Notes: a model not told the origin generated them from the sequence alone. A stretch of DNA of 52,500 nucleotides from Symbiodinium natans (GCA_905221605.1 CAJNDS010002136.1:12501-65000); one strand, 5' to 3'; shown: positions 27,955 through 37,553, numbered from the stretch's first letter. A program made the numbers and translations.

Positions 27955-28129
27955 GTAATCCCCAAAGCCTTATAACGCCTTTGCACTTAGGCTTGGATGT
28001 GGCATTTGAGACTTCACAGTAACACGCGGCTTATCATGTTCCGCACAGTGTACGGCTCCCGGCCTCGGAAGGGGCTTTTTATGCACTTGGCTTTCTGTCA
28101 GGAACTGAGGGCTTGACGCGCCCCACAGG

Positions 28130-28216
28130 CCCTAAAGCCCTAAAGTCCTAAAGCCCTAAAGCCCTAGAGCCCTAAAGCCCTAAAGCCCTAAAGCCCTAAG
28201 CCCTAAGCCCTAAACC
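28130..28216 (-). repeat. 8-bp variant telomere-like tract (CCCTAAAG)
   Basis: Nine CCCTAAAG units with single changes, then CCCTAAG, CCCTAAA. An 8-bp derivative of the telomere unit amplified as a block. Confidence 0.95.
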
Positions 28217-28219
28217 GTA

Positions 28220-28318
28220 CGATTGAGGGGCCTCCTGGCGGAGCGCTGTCAACAACGCGCCGGCGTGAGCCCAGTGCCCCGCATTCGAGGCAGCGGCCAC
28301 CTTCGCGGCTTCTAAGAG
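28220..28318 (-). CDS. PPR-motif fragment
   Basis: The minus strand reads LLEAAKVAAASNAGHWAHAG and then ALLTALRQEAPQS. AA.VAAASNAGHWAHAGALLTALRQE follows the PPR pattern A.IAAC..AGHWAHAL.LL..LRQ, with Cys replaced by Ser. Its 5' edge is the copy at 28315-28335 of a 21-bp duplication flanking the next telomere-like tract. Confidence 0.6.
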
Positions 28319-28438
28319 GAGCTTAGAGAGGAGCTCTAGTGTTTAGGGTTTGAGGTTTAGGGTTTAGGGTTTAGGGTTTAGGGTTTAGGAGCTGAAAGGA
28401 GGGAGCTTAGCGAGCTGAGAGGAGCTTAGAGAGGAGCT
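28315..28438 (+). repeat. telomere-like tract between perfect 21-bp duplicates
   Basis: A 21-bp GA-rich sequence beginning AGAGGAGCTTAGAGAGGAGC lies at 28315-28335 and, unchanged, at 28418-28438. TTTAGGG units occupy 28342-28390, and a partial third copy (GGAGCTGAAAGGAGGGAGC) lies between. The left copy is the 5' boundary of the PPR fragment 28220-28318. Confidence 0.85.
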
Positions 28439-28544
28439 TGGAGGAGCCCTTTGGGCTCACATAAGGGACTTCGGGTCCAGCGAGTCAGGGTCTAGGGGGC
28501 GTTACACGTTCGGATTGAGGCTCCACGCTCGACTGAACCATACT

Positions 28545-28800
28545 CTATTGCTATATTACTACATGACTATGTTACTATGTTACTATGTTACTGTGTTACT
28601 ATATTGCTACATTACTATATTACTATATTACTATATTACTATATTACTATATTACTATATTGCTATATTACTATATTACTATATTACTATATTACTATAT
28701 TACTATATTACTATAGTACTATATTGCTATATGACTATATTGCTATATGACTATATTGCTATATGACTATAATACGATATTACTATATTACTGTATTTCT
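28545..28800. repeat. (CTATATTA)n / CTATGTTA minisatellite
   Basis: About thirty imperfect 8-bp units, AT-rich. They open a frame of repeating ITILLYYY, which is not a gene. Confidence 0.9.
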
Positions 28801-29612
28801 TGACCTGAGATCCGGGTTCTGTCCAGCTGCGACGCCATTGCGGCAAACCAGGCTTGCGGCAGCCAAGTGTGGCGTGCAGAGGTCCAGGGCGCGTGGCCAG
28901 GACCTCCGTGCGGACAAACCAATGAATCCACATGGCAGGTCTTGGGTTCACGCGAAACCAGTGAAGGCCATCAGGTCGGGATTTCCGGAGTTCAGGGCAT
29001 TGTAGCTTTGCCGGCTGTATGATGAAGGCTTCGTGGCTTTAGGGTTGAAAGCTTATAGCGTCTAGCTGATTTTGGGTTTAACACGGGTTTAACACTGGAT
29101 TTACAGATGTTATGGGTCTACTTGCAGTACTTGTAGCACAGTGAGAGCGATGGTGTCATCTCAATCCATTTCATACTTTGGACCTAACAAACTTAGTGAC
29201 AACTATTGGCAAGACTCTTCACCAGCCTAATCTTACCACACTAACCCTCGAAAAACTCTAAACCCGAACGCTGGGGCCGTGAAAGCATATCCCTTAGCGT
29301 TGCGAACAGGTTTGCGCGTCTAGGTTCCAACTTCAAGAAGACGAGTACACAGACCGCCTCAAAACCCGCCGCTGTAGGCATCCTACTTCACGTGACGCAT
29401 GGCGCCAATGTTCGGTTTAGGGTCATAGTTAGGCAACCCATCCTACGGGGCCCCAGATCCGGGATGCCTTTATGGTACCAAAAACGACCCCAGCCGCCCC
29501 CCCCCCCCCGCAACGCAAAACGCAAAACCCCAAACCCTAAACCCCAAACCCTTAGGCCCTAAGCCCTAAACCCTAAACCCTACAGCCCGAACCTCGAACC
29601 ATCTCAGACCCC

Positions 29613-29708
29613 CTAGCCCAAGCCACCAGAAGGCTCCTCGGTGCCAAGGTGCCGCGAGGAAGCGGCGGTGATGGAACTGCTGTAGCTCCGAGCCTGGGGC
29701 TTATGACT
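29613..29708 (-). CDS. PPR-motif fragment (helix A)
   Basis: The minus strand reads SHKPQARSYSSSITAASSRH and then LGTEEPSGGLG before TAG. P.ARSYSSSITAAS keeps the spacing of PD.VSYS..I.AC, with Cys lost. The upstream side runs into the tract at 29708-29822. Confidence 0.5.
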   Translation of the reverse strand, partial: SHKPQARSYSSSITAASSRHLGTEEPSGGLG

Positions 29709-29760
29709 GGGTTTAGGGTTTAGGGTTTAGGGTTTAGGGTTTAGGGTTTAGGGTTTAGGT

Positions 29761-29820
<60 letters not shown>

Positions 29821-29822
29821 GG
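29708..29822 (+). repeat. telomere-like tract changing to a TTGAGGG block
   Basis: Six TTTAGGG units followed by nine consecutive TTGAGGG units with a sharp junction. Confidence 0.97.
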
Positions 29823-29965
29823 CTTTAAACATCATCAAACCCGCAAGTTCCTCAGCCCCCGAGCCTTGGTGGGGGGGCCTCTATCGGGCTGATCTGTATC
29901 TACGTGTAACGCTGGCTCTCATGAGCTTGGCTGGGAACTTGGAGCACCTTTTGGCTTCATCTGGG

Positions 29966-30072
29966 CATTTCCCAAAATAGGGGTACCCCATTTATACCCC
30001 AAACAGACTAGAGTCCCCTTAAAGGGACCCCCAAGAAAAGGGTACAGCACCACCTATTTTCGGAAATTCGAA
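29966..30072. mobile_element. foldback element family E copy
   Basis: CATTTCCCAAAATAGGGGTAC and the complement of ACCTATTTTCGGAAATTCG are the ends. The centre is CCCAAACAGACTAGAGTCCC and TTAAAGGGACCCCC. Confidence 0.7.
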
Positions 30073-30254
30073 GCCCTGTATATAAGTGTGCCCAGGTGCT
30101 GTTGGCTGGGCGTGCATCGCAGGCATCTGTTGAAGCAAGAGGCAAGCCTGCCTGGGCCAAAGGACGTCGATCGGATTTCAGGCTTGGGTTTTTGTCAACA
30201 GCATCTCGAGAGTCGGATCTCTTGTTGAGCCCGTCTTATGCTGACATCACACAC

Positions 30255-30412
30255 GTGTGTGTATGTATGTATGTATGTATGTATGTATGTATGTATCTAT
30301 GTATGTATGTATGTATGTATGTATGTATGTATGTATGTATGTCTACATGTATGTATGTATGTATACATGTATGTATGTATGTATGTATGTAGGTATGTAT
30401 GTATGTATGCAT
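30255..30412. repeat. (GTAT)n microsatellite
   Basis: Nearly 40 GTAT units with a few changes. All reading frames are open on both strands (MYVCMYV or HTYIHTY), which is uninformative. Confidence 0.97.
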
Positions 30413-30973
30413 ATGCAATTGTGTTTCTTGTTCGGTTTGCTCGGGAATTTCGGCTCACGAGGATTCTTAATCAGCAGATAAACTTCATGTATATGTATGT
30501 GTATATACGACGGGTTCCGGTGACTATAGTAACAGGGTGACAGTTCTGAAGCTCGGCTGGATTTCAATGCATGTTGGATATTCGCAGCGGGGGCGGGAGA
30601 CTAAAACGGCAGCTAGATCGTACAAAGAGACAAAAAAACATTTCACTCGGATGCGATTTCGTGCGACTTCGGATGCGACTGTGGAATTGATATTGGATAG
30701 AGTTCTGGATGCGACTAGGACATCTCCATATGCGAAGCCGAAGGCATAGCGAAATCAGGTTCCCAAACATTCCCAGTCCTACCGAAGAAACATATTGGCC
30801 CAAGGGGAAATGTGCCACCGGACCGCAATCGACAACGTCTCAAGCGCAAAGCAAGACATCAGTCTAAAGACCTTCTTCATCAACAGACCTCGACACTCTT
30901 AATCCTTAAATCTGACTCAAAAGTCAACGCACTTCTCCCGAATGCCCCCAAACCAAGAAACCTTAACGCTTTT

Positions 30974-31075
30974 CTACTAGTTGCCTCAGAACCCCGAAAA
31001 AAATGTTCTTCCTTATGAAGGGTAATATAGGGATTATCATTGTTTATTCTTTTGGGGTTCTTAAGCAAATAGCAG
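30974..31075. mobile_element. foldback element family D, copy 4
   Basis: CTACTAGTTGCCTCAGAACC and GGTTCTTAAGCAAATAGCAG are inverted ends. TTCCTTATGAAGGGTAATATAG and GGGATTATCATTG are the family D core. No obvious target duplication was seen. Confidence 0.75.
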
Positions 31076-31099
31076 TAAACCCTAAACCCTAAACTCCTT

Positions 31100-31188
31100 A
31101 ACGCTTCTGTGAACTCCCGTAAGCTGCAGGTGCCGGGAGACTGCCAAGCTTCGCCCGCCGCACAAGACTTCAAAGCGCTATTCAAGCC
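31100..31188 (-). CDS. PPR-motif fragment (helix A)
   Basis: The minus strand reads GLNSALKSCAAGEAWQSPGT and then CSLREFTEAL. LNSALKSCAAGEAWQ matches YNSAI.AC..G.AWQ. A TTAG|GATCGG lies just upstream and could be an acceptor. The second helix is not recognisable, and the frame then enters a short telomere-like island next to foldback D4. Confidence 0.55.
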
Positions 31189-31205
31189 GATCCTAAGCTG
31201 CCAAT

Positions 31206-31272
31206 TCCCAGGGTTTAGAGTTGAGGGTTTAGGGCTTAGGGTTTAGGGTTTCAGGTTTAGGGTTTAGGGTTG
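31206..31272 (+). repeat. telomere-like tract (TTTAGGG)
   Basis: Nine imperfect units. Confidence 0.9.
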
Positions 31273-31689
31273 CTCAAGATGAGGTTCTTCGACTGCAGGG
31301 ATGTAGGTTTCATGTAGAGGTGAACTCAGGGTGCTGCAGGGCTTCAGGGGGTCCGCACGGTCCTGACACGACCTTGCTTTACGGTGCTCTGCCTCTTTTG
31401 GGCTCTCAGGGTGCTCATCGCTAGGGGTCTCCGATGTCGCGTTCACTTCATAGTCTTTGGCCCTGGTGTCCAGCGAGTCCAGGAAGATGTCCGCTCTCTC
31501 TCCACCACGCTGACTCTCTCACTCTCAGCCACATTCATTCACTAACGAACTCCCTCATCCACTTTTCTACAAACCAATCCCAGGTCAAAATCTTGGACAC
31601 CCCTGAGGCCTTGCAGGTTTACTCTTCAAGGTCGACCTTTCAAGAGCCCCTCTCTGCCTTAAGAGCACAAAAACAACGCCTGAACTTCC

Positions 31690-31797
31690 TAAACCCTAAA
31701 CCCTAAACCCTAAACCCTAAACCCTAAACCCTAAACCCTAAACCCTGAACCCTGAACCCTAAACCCGAAACCCTAAACCCGAAACCCTAAACCCTAG
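31690..31797 (-). repeat. telomere-like tract (CCCTAAA)
   Basis: Fifteen units with CCCTGAA and CCCGAAA variants toward the right. The PPR fragment 31794-31925 ends in it. Confidence 0.95.
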
Positions 31798-31925
31798 CCA
31801 AGTGACACGTCTGGTAGGGCGCTTGCCTCCATGGCCCCGGCCAGCAGTGCCGCCGCCGCCGTCCAGGCGCCCACCGCGGCGCAAGCGTTGGCGCAGGTGT
31901 TGGAGCTGGTACTGTCCAAAGGAAC
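31794..31925 (-). CDS. PPR-motif fragment, complete motif
   Basis: A 43-codon minus frame reads VPLDSTSSNTCANACAAVGA and then WTAAAALLAGAMEASALPDV, ending SLG before TAG. It spans helix A (SSNTCANACA), the GAW, helix B (TAAAALLAGAMEAS) and ALPDVS, the start of the next motif. It uses GC-rich codons. Its first 14 bases belong to a 24-bp duplication flanking the adjoining tract. Confidence 0.7.
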   Translation of the reverse strand, partial: VPLDSTSSNTCANACAAVGAWTAAAALLAGAMEASALPDVSLG

Positions 31926-32141
31926 TCCTTGAAAGGGGTTTAGGTTTAGGGATTAGGGTTTAGGGTTTAGGGTTTAGGGTTTAGGGTTTAGGGTTTAGGG
32001 TTTAGGGTTTAGGGTTTAGGGTTTAGGGTTTAGGGTTTACGGTTTAGGTCTTAGGGTTTAGGGTGTAGGGTTTAGGGGTTAGGGTGTAAGTTTAAGGGTT
32101 TTGGGTTTGCGGTCTGGCTGTCCAAAGGAACTTCTTGAAAG
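31912..32141 (+). repeat. telomere-like tract between 24-bp duplicates
   Basis: CTGTCCAAAGGAACTCCTTG and four more bases (31912-31935) recur at 32118-32141 with a single change. Between them are about 25 units of TTTAGGG (31936-32110), ending in shortened and variant units. The left copy includes the 5' edge of the PPR fragment 31794-31925. Confidence 0.92.
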
Positions 32142-32150
32142 TTCGTCAAG

Positions 32151-32313
32151 GGTACTCCCCTCCCCCTAACATTAACCTCCCCCCTACCCCGCCTAATATT
32201 AAATACCCCCCCCCCCCCCCCCCCCCCCCATTAACTGGAATATAACTAACAATGGGAGTATTTGATATTAGGGGGTCGGGGCAGGATTCAATATTAGGGG
32301 GTGGGGATTACTC
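32151..32313. mobile_element. foldback element family C, copy 3
   Basis: ACTCCCCTCCCCCTAACATT and the complement of TTCAATATTAGGGGGTGGGG are the ends. The left arm carries a C22 run (32208-32229). The inner TTGATATTAGGGGGTCGGGG repeats the right arm. Confidence 0.7.
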
Positions 32314-32319
32314 AGAACT

Positions 32320-32750
32320 GCGGCTATTAAACAGGGCAACCCCTATGAACATTTAACACCCATCTTGCAACTACCTGTGGACCCATCCCGAAATCATGCG
32401 CTGAAGTATAGGGATGAGACAGGATGAGAACCTAGATTTAGGGCTGAGGGTGTGGCGACGTACGATTGAGTCTAGAACGGACATGAGAGAACTTAGTGCT
32501 TGGGGCCTGTAGTTGGAAGGCTTGCTGCCATTGCGTGTAAACAGGTCTGTATGTATGAAAAAGAGGTCTTGCAAGGAGCTGTCGGGACACTTGTCGTTCT
32601 TGACAGCCCCACTGCGTTCACTCCCAAAGACAGGGGCGCATCACGAGTCCTTTTTGCTTCATCACGACGGCAAGGTCACATGCAAGCAGCCAATCGCCCG
32701 TGGCAGTACCTGATGCACCCCAGTGGTGTTAATGCAAGTACTCCCTAACC
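32320..32750. other. unique stretch, no gene recognised
   Basis: Overlapping frames on both strands (for example 32500-32748 plus, 82 codons) have no recognisable motif. No foldback or tract. Confidence 0.4.
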
Positions 32751-33439
32751 CTAAACTCGAAACCCTAAACCTTAAACCCTGAATCCTAAACCCCTGCGAA
32801 GCACTTCTTGGCATCTTTTTCACTATGGCTTACGTGGGACCAGGGCCTGGGAAACGCGGGTTGGCCGTGCATGAAGAAAGGTAGTTGCCCTAGCCGGCAT
32901 CCTACGCTTTTTAGGGTTTAGGGTTTAGGGTTTAGGGTTTAGGGTTTAGCAACCAAGGTAAAGTCAGGTGAAGAAGGCCTGGGCTGTGAAGGTATAGTCT
33001 ATCGTTACAGCCGAAACCTCCCGAATCCACCCTTTTGCCAGGCCAGGCGCATACACTCATACCTGTGTTGAAAGAGATGGTGTTGGGCTCCACCAGGCGT
33101 TTGGGCATCTGAAACCTCGGTTGCTCTTGAGGTGCCTACTTGCGCAGAGTCTCCGGGTGTTTGGACAAACTCGTTCAGCATTGTTGAAAGAGTCCTTTCG
33201 GCCTTTCGGCTTCGTGAACAGTTGCGGGAACAGTTGCGGAACAAGCTCCCCCAAAAACACCGCATTTACCCTACTTTGAGAACCCAAAACCAATTTTTTG
33301 TAGGGTACCTAAGAATCGTATAGGAGGGGTTTTGCTAATCAGAGCCCACCAAAGAAAAGTAGGTTGGGGGGGTCTCTTAAGGTAGGTCTCATGCTTAAGC
33401 GGAACATCGAAAGACTAAGCTTAGGGATTATCAATCGGT

Positions 33440-33573
33440 TTAGGGTTTAGGACCTAGGGGGGCCCTAAACCCTAAACCCTAAACCCTAAGCTAAACCCTA
33501 AACCCTAAACCCTAAACCCTAAACCCTAAACCCTAAACCCTAAACCCTAAACCCTAAACCCTAAACCCTAAAC
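33440..33573 (-). repeat. telomere-like tracts in opposite orientations
   Basis: A short TTTAGGG piece (33438-33450) meets sixteen CCCTAAA units (33464-33573) head to head across GACCTAGGGGGGC. A G18 run follows. Confidence 0.95.
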
Positions 33574-33605
33574 CAGACGGGTGGGGGGGGGGGGGGGGGT
33601 AGGAA

Positions 33606-33692
33606 CCCATGAGCCCAAAAGCAGTCAAGGAGCAAGAGCTGCATGGCCTGGGCCCAGCGGATGCTGAGAGCACACGCTCGAATGGCAATGCC
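33606..33692 (-). CDS. PPR-motif fragment
   Basis: The minus strand reads GIAIRACALSIRWAQAMQLL and then LLDCFWAHG. AIRACALSIRWAQAMQLLLL aligns with A(I)SAC...G.WAQAL.LL and covers the end of helix A, the Trp and helix B. A stop (TGA) and possible CTGAG|G acceptor lie just upstream. Tracts lie on both sides. Confidence 0.6.
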
Positions 33693-33701
33693 TCAGCAGT
33701 C

Positions 33702-33912
33702 TAGGGTTTAGGGTTTTGGGTTTAGGGTTTGGGGTTTAGGGTTTGGGGTTTGGGGTTTGGGGTTTGGGGTTTGGGGTTTGGGGTCTAGGGTTTAGGTTTG
33801 GGGTTTGGGGTTTGGGGTTTGGGGTTTGGGGTTTGGGGTTTGGGGTCTGGGGTCTGGGGTCTGGGGTTTGGGGTTTCGAGTTTTCATAAGGGTTTCGGGT
33901 TTAGGGTTTAGG
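33702..33912 (+). repeat. telomere-derived TTTGGGG block
   Basis: TTTAGGG units give way to long runs of TTTGGGG, then three consecutive GGTCTGG-type units, and return to TTTAGGG at the right end. This is stepwise variant amplification. Confidence 0.95.
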
Positions 33913-34119
33913 AGCCCTACTGAGTAGAACTCGGAGCTTTACCATTTTTTGGTGGCACGCTTTGAACACCCCCCCCGGAGCCGCCCACAGAACTCAACTC
34001 AGGCGGGGAGGGTGGAGAGGGCAGATGGGGCTCCGAGGCGGAGAGAGCGCTCTCAAGCTCGGCTGCCCAAAGCAACCACACGACACAAGGACGAAAAAGC
34101 GCCAAAAGCCCTATTAATT

Positions 34120-34232
34120 CTGGGGGTTTCCGAGATTCGGGGTACTTTATTGGGGTCCGGGTTCACTGGGAATCCTGCTTCCTGCTATTTGGGGGGTCTA
34201 CAAAAAGGGGTCCCATCTTTTGGGAAACTCGC
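34120..34232. mobile_element. foldback element family E copy
   Basis: GGGGGTTTCCGAGATTCGGGG and the complement of CCATCTTTTGGGAAACTCGCC form the ends. CCTGCTATTTGGGGGGTC is the family core. It sits immediately downstream of the PPR fragment 34233-34367, whose last codons reach its edge. Confidence 0.7.
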
Positions 34233-34367
34233 CTATACCACACACGAAACAAGTACCAGGACCAGGGCACTGAAGGTTGCCACATCCGGCTGAAGCTGCT
34301 GGCCTGAGAGGCCCCCGATCAGCTCCAGTGCCTCCACCCAGCGGCCGGCGGCCGTGAAGGCGGCCAT
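34233..34367 (-). CDS. PPR-motif fragment, complete motif
   Basis: A 44-codon ATG-to-TAG minus frame reads MAAFTAAGRWVEALELIGGL and then SGQQLQPDVATFSALVLVLV, ending SCVV. AAGRWVEALELIGGL is the Trp and helix B; LQPDVATFSALV is the linker and next helix A. The first residues MAAFT resemble the ISACT end of the preceding helix. CCTCTCAG|GAA upstream is a candidate acceptor. The frame is cut by foldback E at the 3' side. Confidence 0.75.
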   Translation of the reverse strand: MAAFTAAGRWVEALELIGGLSGQQLQPDVATFSALVLVLVSCVV

Positions 34368-34884
34368 TTCCTGAGAGGGAGTTCCGGTTTTTGTTGGGTT
34401 TTTGGAGGGTTTGGGGAATGTGGGGTTTCAAGCGCTGAGCCGAGAAAGAGTGTGGCACTCGGCCCCGGAGGGGGTTCAGCATCAACAGCGGGCCCCGAGC
34501 CCTTCTTGCGCTTCAAGGCCCAACATGCCCTTTAACTGATCCCGAGCATTCCCAAGCCTGATTGCAGCGGAAGATGTTGGGCTTTGTGGCCATCGTGTCG
34601 GAGATCTCGCACACCGCGGCTGCCATTTGCGAGCTCCTCATCTTGTCTGAATCTGGGCTTAGAGGCTGGGGCTCCTGAAGCGTCCGAAGGCCGCTAAGTC
34701 TCTGATCATCCGCGGTGAAGCCAGCGGCGGCTCCACGACAAACCTCTGGAGACGCAAAGGCTTTGCGCTTGTGGGAACACGTTGGGTCTCCAAGCATTCA
34801 AGGCAAACTGGACGGTCGATGAGGCAGCATGCTGTGCCGAGCACGGAACTCCGCAAAGGCATGAAGCCCCCCGAACCCTACAGC

Positions 34885-34978
34885 TTGGGATGTTCCCCCT
34901 TATACTAGCCGTCCTCAATAGGACATTCAATAGGGATTTCAGTACCCCCTATCATCATCCCTTTTAAGGACTGTAAGG
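34885..34978. mobile_element. foldback element family B, partial copy
   Basis: TTGGGATGTTCCCCCTTATA and TAGCCGTCCT on the left pair with TTTTAAGGACTGTAAGG on the right, but the outer GAACATCCCAA end is missing. Truncated on that side. Confidence 0.65.
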
Positions 34979-35391
34979 GATACAGTTCTGAAATCCCCAC
35001 CTACAGCTACTCATGCCTGACCCTTTCCTCACTTTGAGGTCCACGTGTCTGGACGAGCAGCCGAAGGCAGGTGCTTCTTTCGTGACCCCTGTGCACGGAG
35101 CCAGAAATCTCCCGCTCGAGACTTCCGAGCCCTGCTTAGTTCGAGGCCTTAGGATTCTGACCCCTTTCCCTCTGGCTGGTTCTTTGAGTGTTTCTATCAT
35201 AGGTCTTCATATGGAGTTGGCCCCCCCTCAGATAGAAGCTATTGTTCCCTACACCCTAACCCCTAACCCCAAACCCTAAACCCGAACTGCCCTATAAAGC
35301 CTAAGCCTGGCCCTAAAAGCAGGCCCCGGAAGTCTCTAGCAGGATTTCTGGCGCCATGCGCACCTGCCAAGGTGGAGCTCGGCTGGTGATG

Positions 35392-35552
35392 GTTTAGGGT
35401 TTAGGGTTTAGGGTTTAGGGTTTAGGGTTTAGGGTTTAGGGTTTAGGGTTTAGGGTTTAGGGTTTAGGGTTTAGGGTTTAGGGTTTAGGGTTTAGGGTTT
35501 AGGGGGTTTAGGGTTTAGGGTTTAGGGTTTAGGGTTTAGGGTTTAGGGTTTG
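35392..35552 (+). repeat. long telomere-like tract (TTTAGGG)
   Basis: About twenty-three units with one GGGG insertion. It continues without a gap into the derived minisatellite at 35553. Confidence 0.97.
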
Positions 35553-36009
35553 GGTTTGGGTTTTTGGGGTGTGGGGTGTGGGGTTTGGGGGTTTGGGGTT
35601 TGGGGTTTTTGGTTTGGGGTTTGGGATGGTTTGGGGTTTGGGTTGGTTTGGGGTTTGGGATGGTTTGGGGTTTGGGATGGTTTGGGGTTTGGGATGGTTT
35701 GGGGTTTGGGATGGTTTGGGGTTTGGGATGGTTTGGGGTTTGGGATGGTTTGGGGTTTGGGATGGCTTGGGGTTTGGGATGGTTTGGGGTTTGGGATGGT
35801 TTGGGGTTTGGGATGGTTTGGGGTTTGGGATGGTTTGGGGTTTGGGATGGTTTGGGGTTTGGGATGGTTTGGGGTTTGGGATGGTTTGGGGTTTGGGATG
35901 GTTTGGGGTTTGGGATGGTTTGGGGTTTGGGGTTTGGGATGGTTTGGGGTTTGGGATGGTTTGGGGTTTGGGATTTGGGATTTGGGGTTTGGGGTTTGGG
36001 GTTTGGGGT
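35553..36009 (+). repeat. 17-bp minisatellite derived from the telomere unit
   Basis: The consensus TTTGGGGTTTGGGATGG is repeated about twenty times between 35625 and 35985, flanked by TTTGGGG-type units. Because 17 is not a multiple of three and the unit contains no stop in either direction, all frames are open for 150-250 codons. The proteins are pure repeat ([12 protein letters not shown] or [12 protein letters not shown]) and not credible as genes. Confidence 0.97.
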
Positions 36010-36019
36010 AGGCCCTTGC

Positions 36020-36282
36020 GGTAGTGGTTGTGCTTGTGAGTTGAGGTTGAAGGTCTTCGGGTTGTAGAGGTTGCAGGGTGCAGGGTAGCTCAGGCACTGC
36101 CAACCTAAGTTTTCCACGCCAAGTGCGCTCCCAACCCACGAGTCCTTGAACAGGGTTGCAAAATCCAAAACGTCCCCCCGCCTTTTCCGCCCAAAGCCCC
36201 CAGATCTGACGCGTATACACCCATATTCGGCCCAACTCTTACAACGCAGAAAGTGCAAAATGCAAAGCTCCGTCGCCTCCAT
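36020..36282 (-). CDS. unassigned open frame upstream of the minisatellite
   Basis: The non-repetitive start of a 248-codon minus frame reads [20 protein letters not shown] and continues about 85 codons through [20 protein letters not shown] before entering the proline-rich minisatellite translation. It looks protein-like but has no recognised domain. The repeat-encoded tail is unlikely to be real. Confidence 0.25.
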
Positions 36283-36789
36283 CGCAGGCTGCCCTCCAAA
36301 GCTCTAAAACATGCACAATCCCATGCACCTGAACAACAGCTTTAGTAACAATCTGAAAAATCATACTGAAACAGCAAGGGTAATCAAAATGCTTGTTACT
36401 ATCGGCTTAAGGGAATTCATGAGAACCAGATAGCGAGGCACCAACCACCGCAAAACTTGGCCCCCTTGGCGAGTTTTGAGCCACGGTGGGATCGGGGCTC
36501 CCGGCTTCTGGGTATTGCTTGGTGCCGGGTGTCGGGCTTGGGTTGTGGGATGAGGGTTTAGGGTGTAGGGCTTCCGGGCTTCTAGGAAGCTTTTGGGTGA
36601 GACTTGTAGGGTTGTTGCTAGGGAGATATGCTTTTAAGGGCTGCTGCTAGGCAGTTGTACTGTTAGAGAGTTGGTTCTAACGCTGTGCTTGGCACAAGCT
36701 ACGCACACGCAAAGCAAGCATTGAAACCTAATGCTGTGCTGGACCCACCGTTGGAACATCGGCGCCCATCCTGTATCCCGCAGTAGGAA

Positions 36790-36836
36790 ACCCTAAACCC
36801 TAAACCCTAAACCCTTCACCCTAAACCCTAAACCCA
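36790..36836 (-). repeat. telomere-like tract, left end of inverted segment
   Basis: Six CCCTAAA units ending exactly at a 25-bp sequence (36830-36854) that is inverted at 37183-37207. Confidence 0.95.
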
Positions 36837-37207
36837 CCCTAGCCGGCAAGGCAATCGTGGGCAGACGTGAACTGCCAACCAAGACTTTGGAGATTTTTGA
36901 GGCGACGTGAATCACCCTGAACCGATGAACTTGGGGGGGTTTCCGAAAATAGGGGACCCCTAAGATAGAACCCAGAAATAGGACACCCCTTACAATATGG
37001 ACCCCACTATAGGGTACCCCTACTATCGTAAATCCCCGTATCCCTAAACGCTAAACCCTAAACCCTAAACCCTAAACCCTAAACCGGTATGAAGACTTTT
37101 GGTCGGGCCTGCCACGGCGTCAACTGAAACGTCGCACCTGCGACCTGTAGCTTCGGGCACTGAGTTGAAAGAGCAGCTATGGTTGCCTTGCCGGCTAGGG
37201 TGGGTTT
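36830..37207. other. segment bounded by perfect 25-bp inverted repeats and outward telomere-like tracts
   Basis: AACCCACCCTAGCCGGCAAG (within 36830-36854) is perfectly inverted at 37183-37207. Outside the left copy lies CCCTAAA; outside the right copy lies TTTAGGG. This is the arrangement of a linear molecule with a telomere at each end. Inside are foldback E (36931-37036), a CCCTAAA island and a short minus-strand stretch containing HSCSFNSVPEATGRRCDV that is faintly PPR-like. Confidence 0.7.
36931..37036. mobile_element. foldback element family E copy
   Basis: GGGGGGTTTCCGAAAATAGG and the complement of CCTACTATCGTAAATCCCC are the ends. The right end abuts a CCCTAAA island (37040-37086). 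Confidence 0.7.
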
Positions 37208-37328
37208 AGGGTTTAGGGTTTAGGGTTTAGGGTTTAGGGTTTAGGGTTTAGGGTTTAGGGTTTAGGGTTAGGGTTTAGGGTTTAAAGTTTAGGGTTTAGG
37301 GTTTAGGGTTTAGGGTTTAGGGTTCAGG
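37203..37328 (+). repeat. telomere-like tract, right end of inverted segment
   Basis: Seventeen TTTAGGG units with one GGGTTAGGG contraction and one TTTAAAG. Confidence 0.97.
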
Positions 37329-37456
37329 GGGCAGCTAGGGACTTATAGAGTTCATTGACCATGGCGACGTGGAGCCTTCCTTGGCGCTAAACCACAACCC
37401 CCAAGGCGTAAATCACCCCTAAGTCTTTAAGTGCAAAGTTCTTAAACACTAAATCT

Positions 37457-37553
37457 TGGGATGTTGCCCCTATACTAGTCCTTAGTAGGAATTCAAACAG
37501 ACGGGCTACTAGAACTCCTAGTAAGGACTGTTAGTATAAGGGGGAACATCCCA
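37457..37553. mobile_element. foldback element family B, intact copy
   Basis: TGGGATGTTGCCCCTATACTA and TAGTATAAGGGGGAACATCCCA are inverted ends. AATCT is duplicated at 37452-37456 and 37554-37558. With no telomere-like insert, it serves as the empty reference for copies 8135-8282 and 9535-9745. Confidence 0.85.

Noticed and set aside
28515-28766. Hydrophobic ITILLYYY protein resembling a membrane protein
   Set aside because: Produced by the (CTATATTA)n repeat.
30096-30567. Overlapping frames with MYVCMYV or HTYIHTY repeats
   Set aside because: Produced by the (GTAT)n microsatellite.
35536-36282. Proteins of 150-250 codons on both strands
   Set aside because: They are translations of the 17-bp minisatellite, which lacks stops in all frames. 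Only the first 85 or so minus-strand codons are non-repetitive and are listed separately with low confidence.
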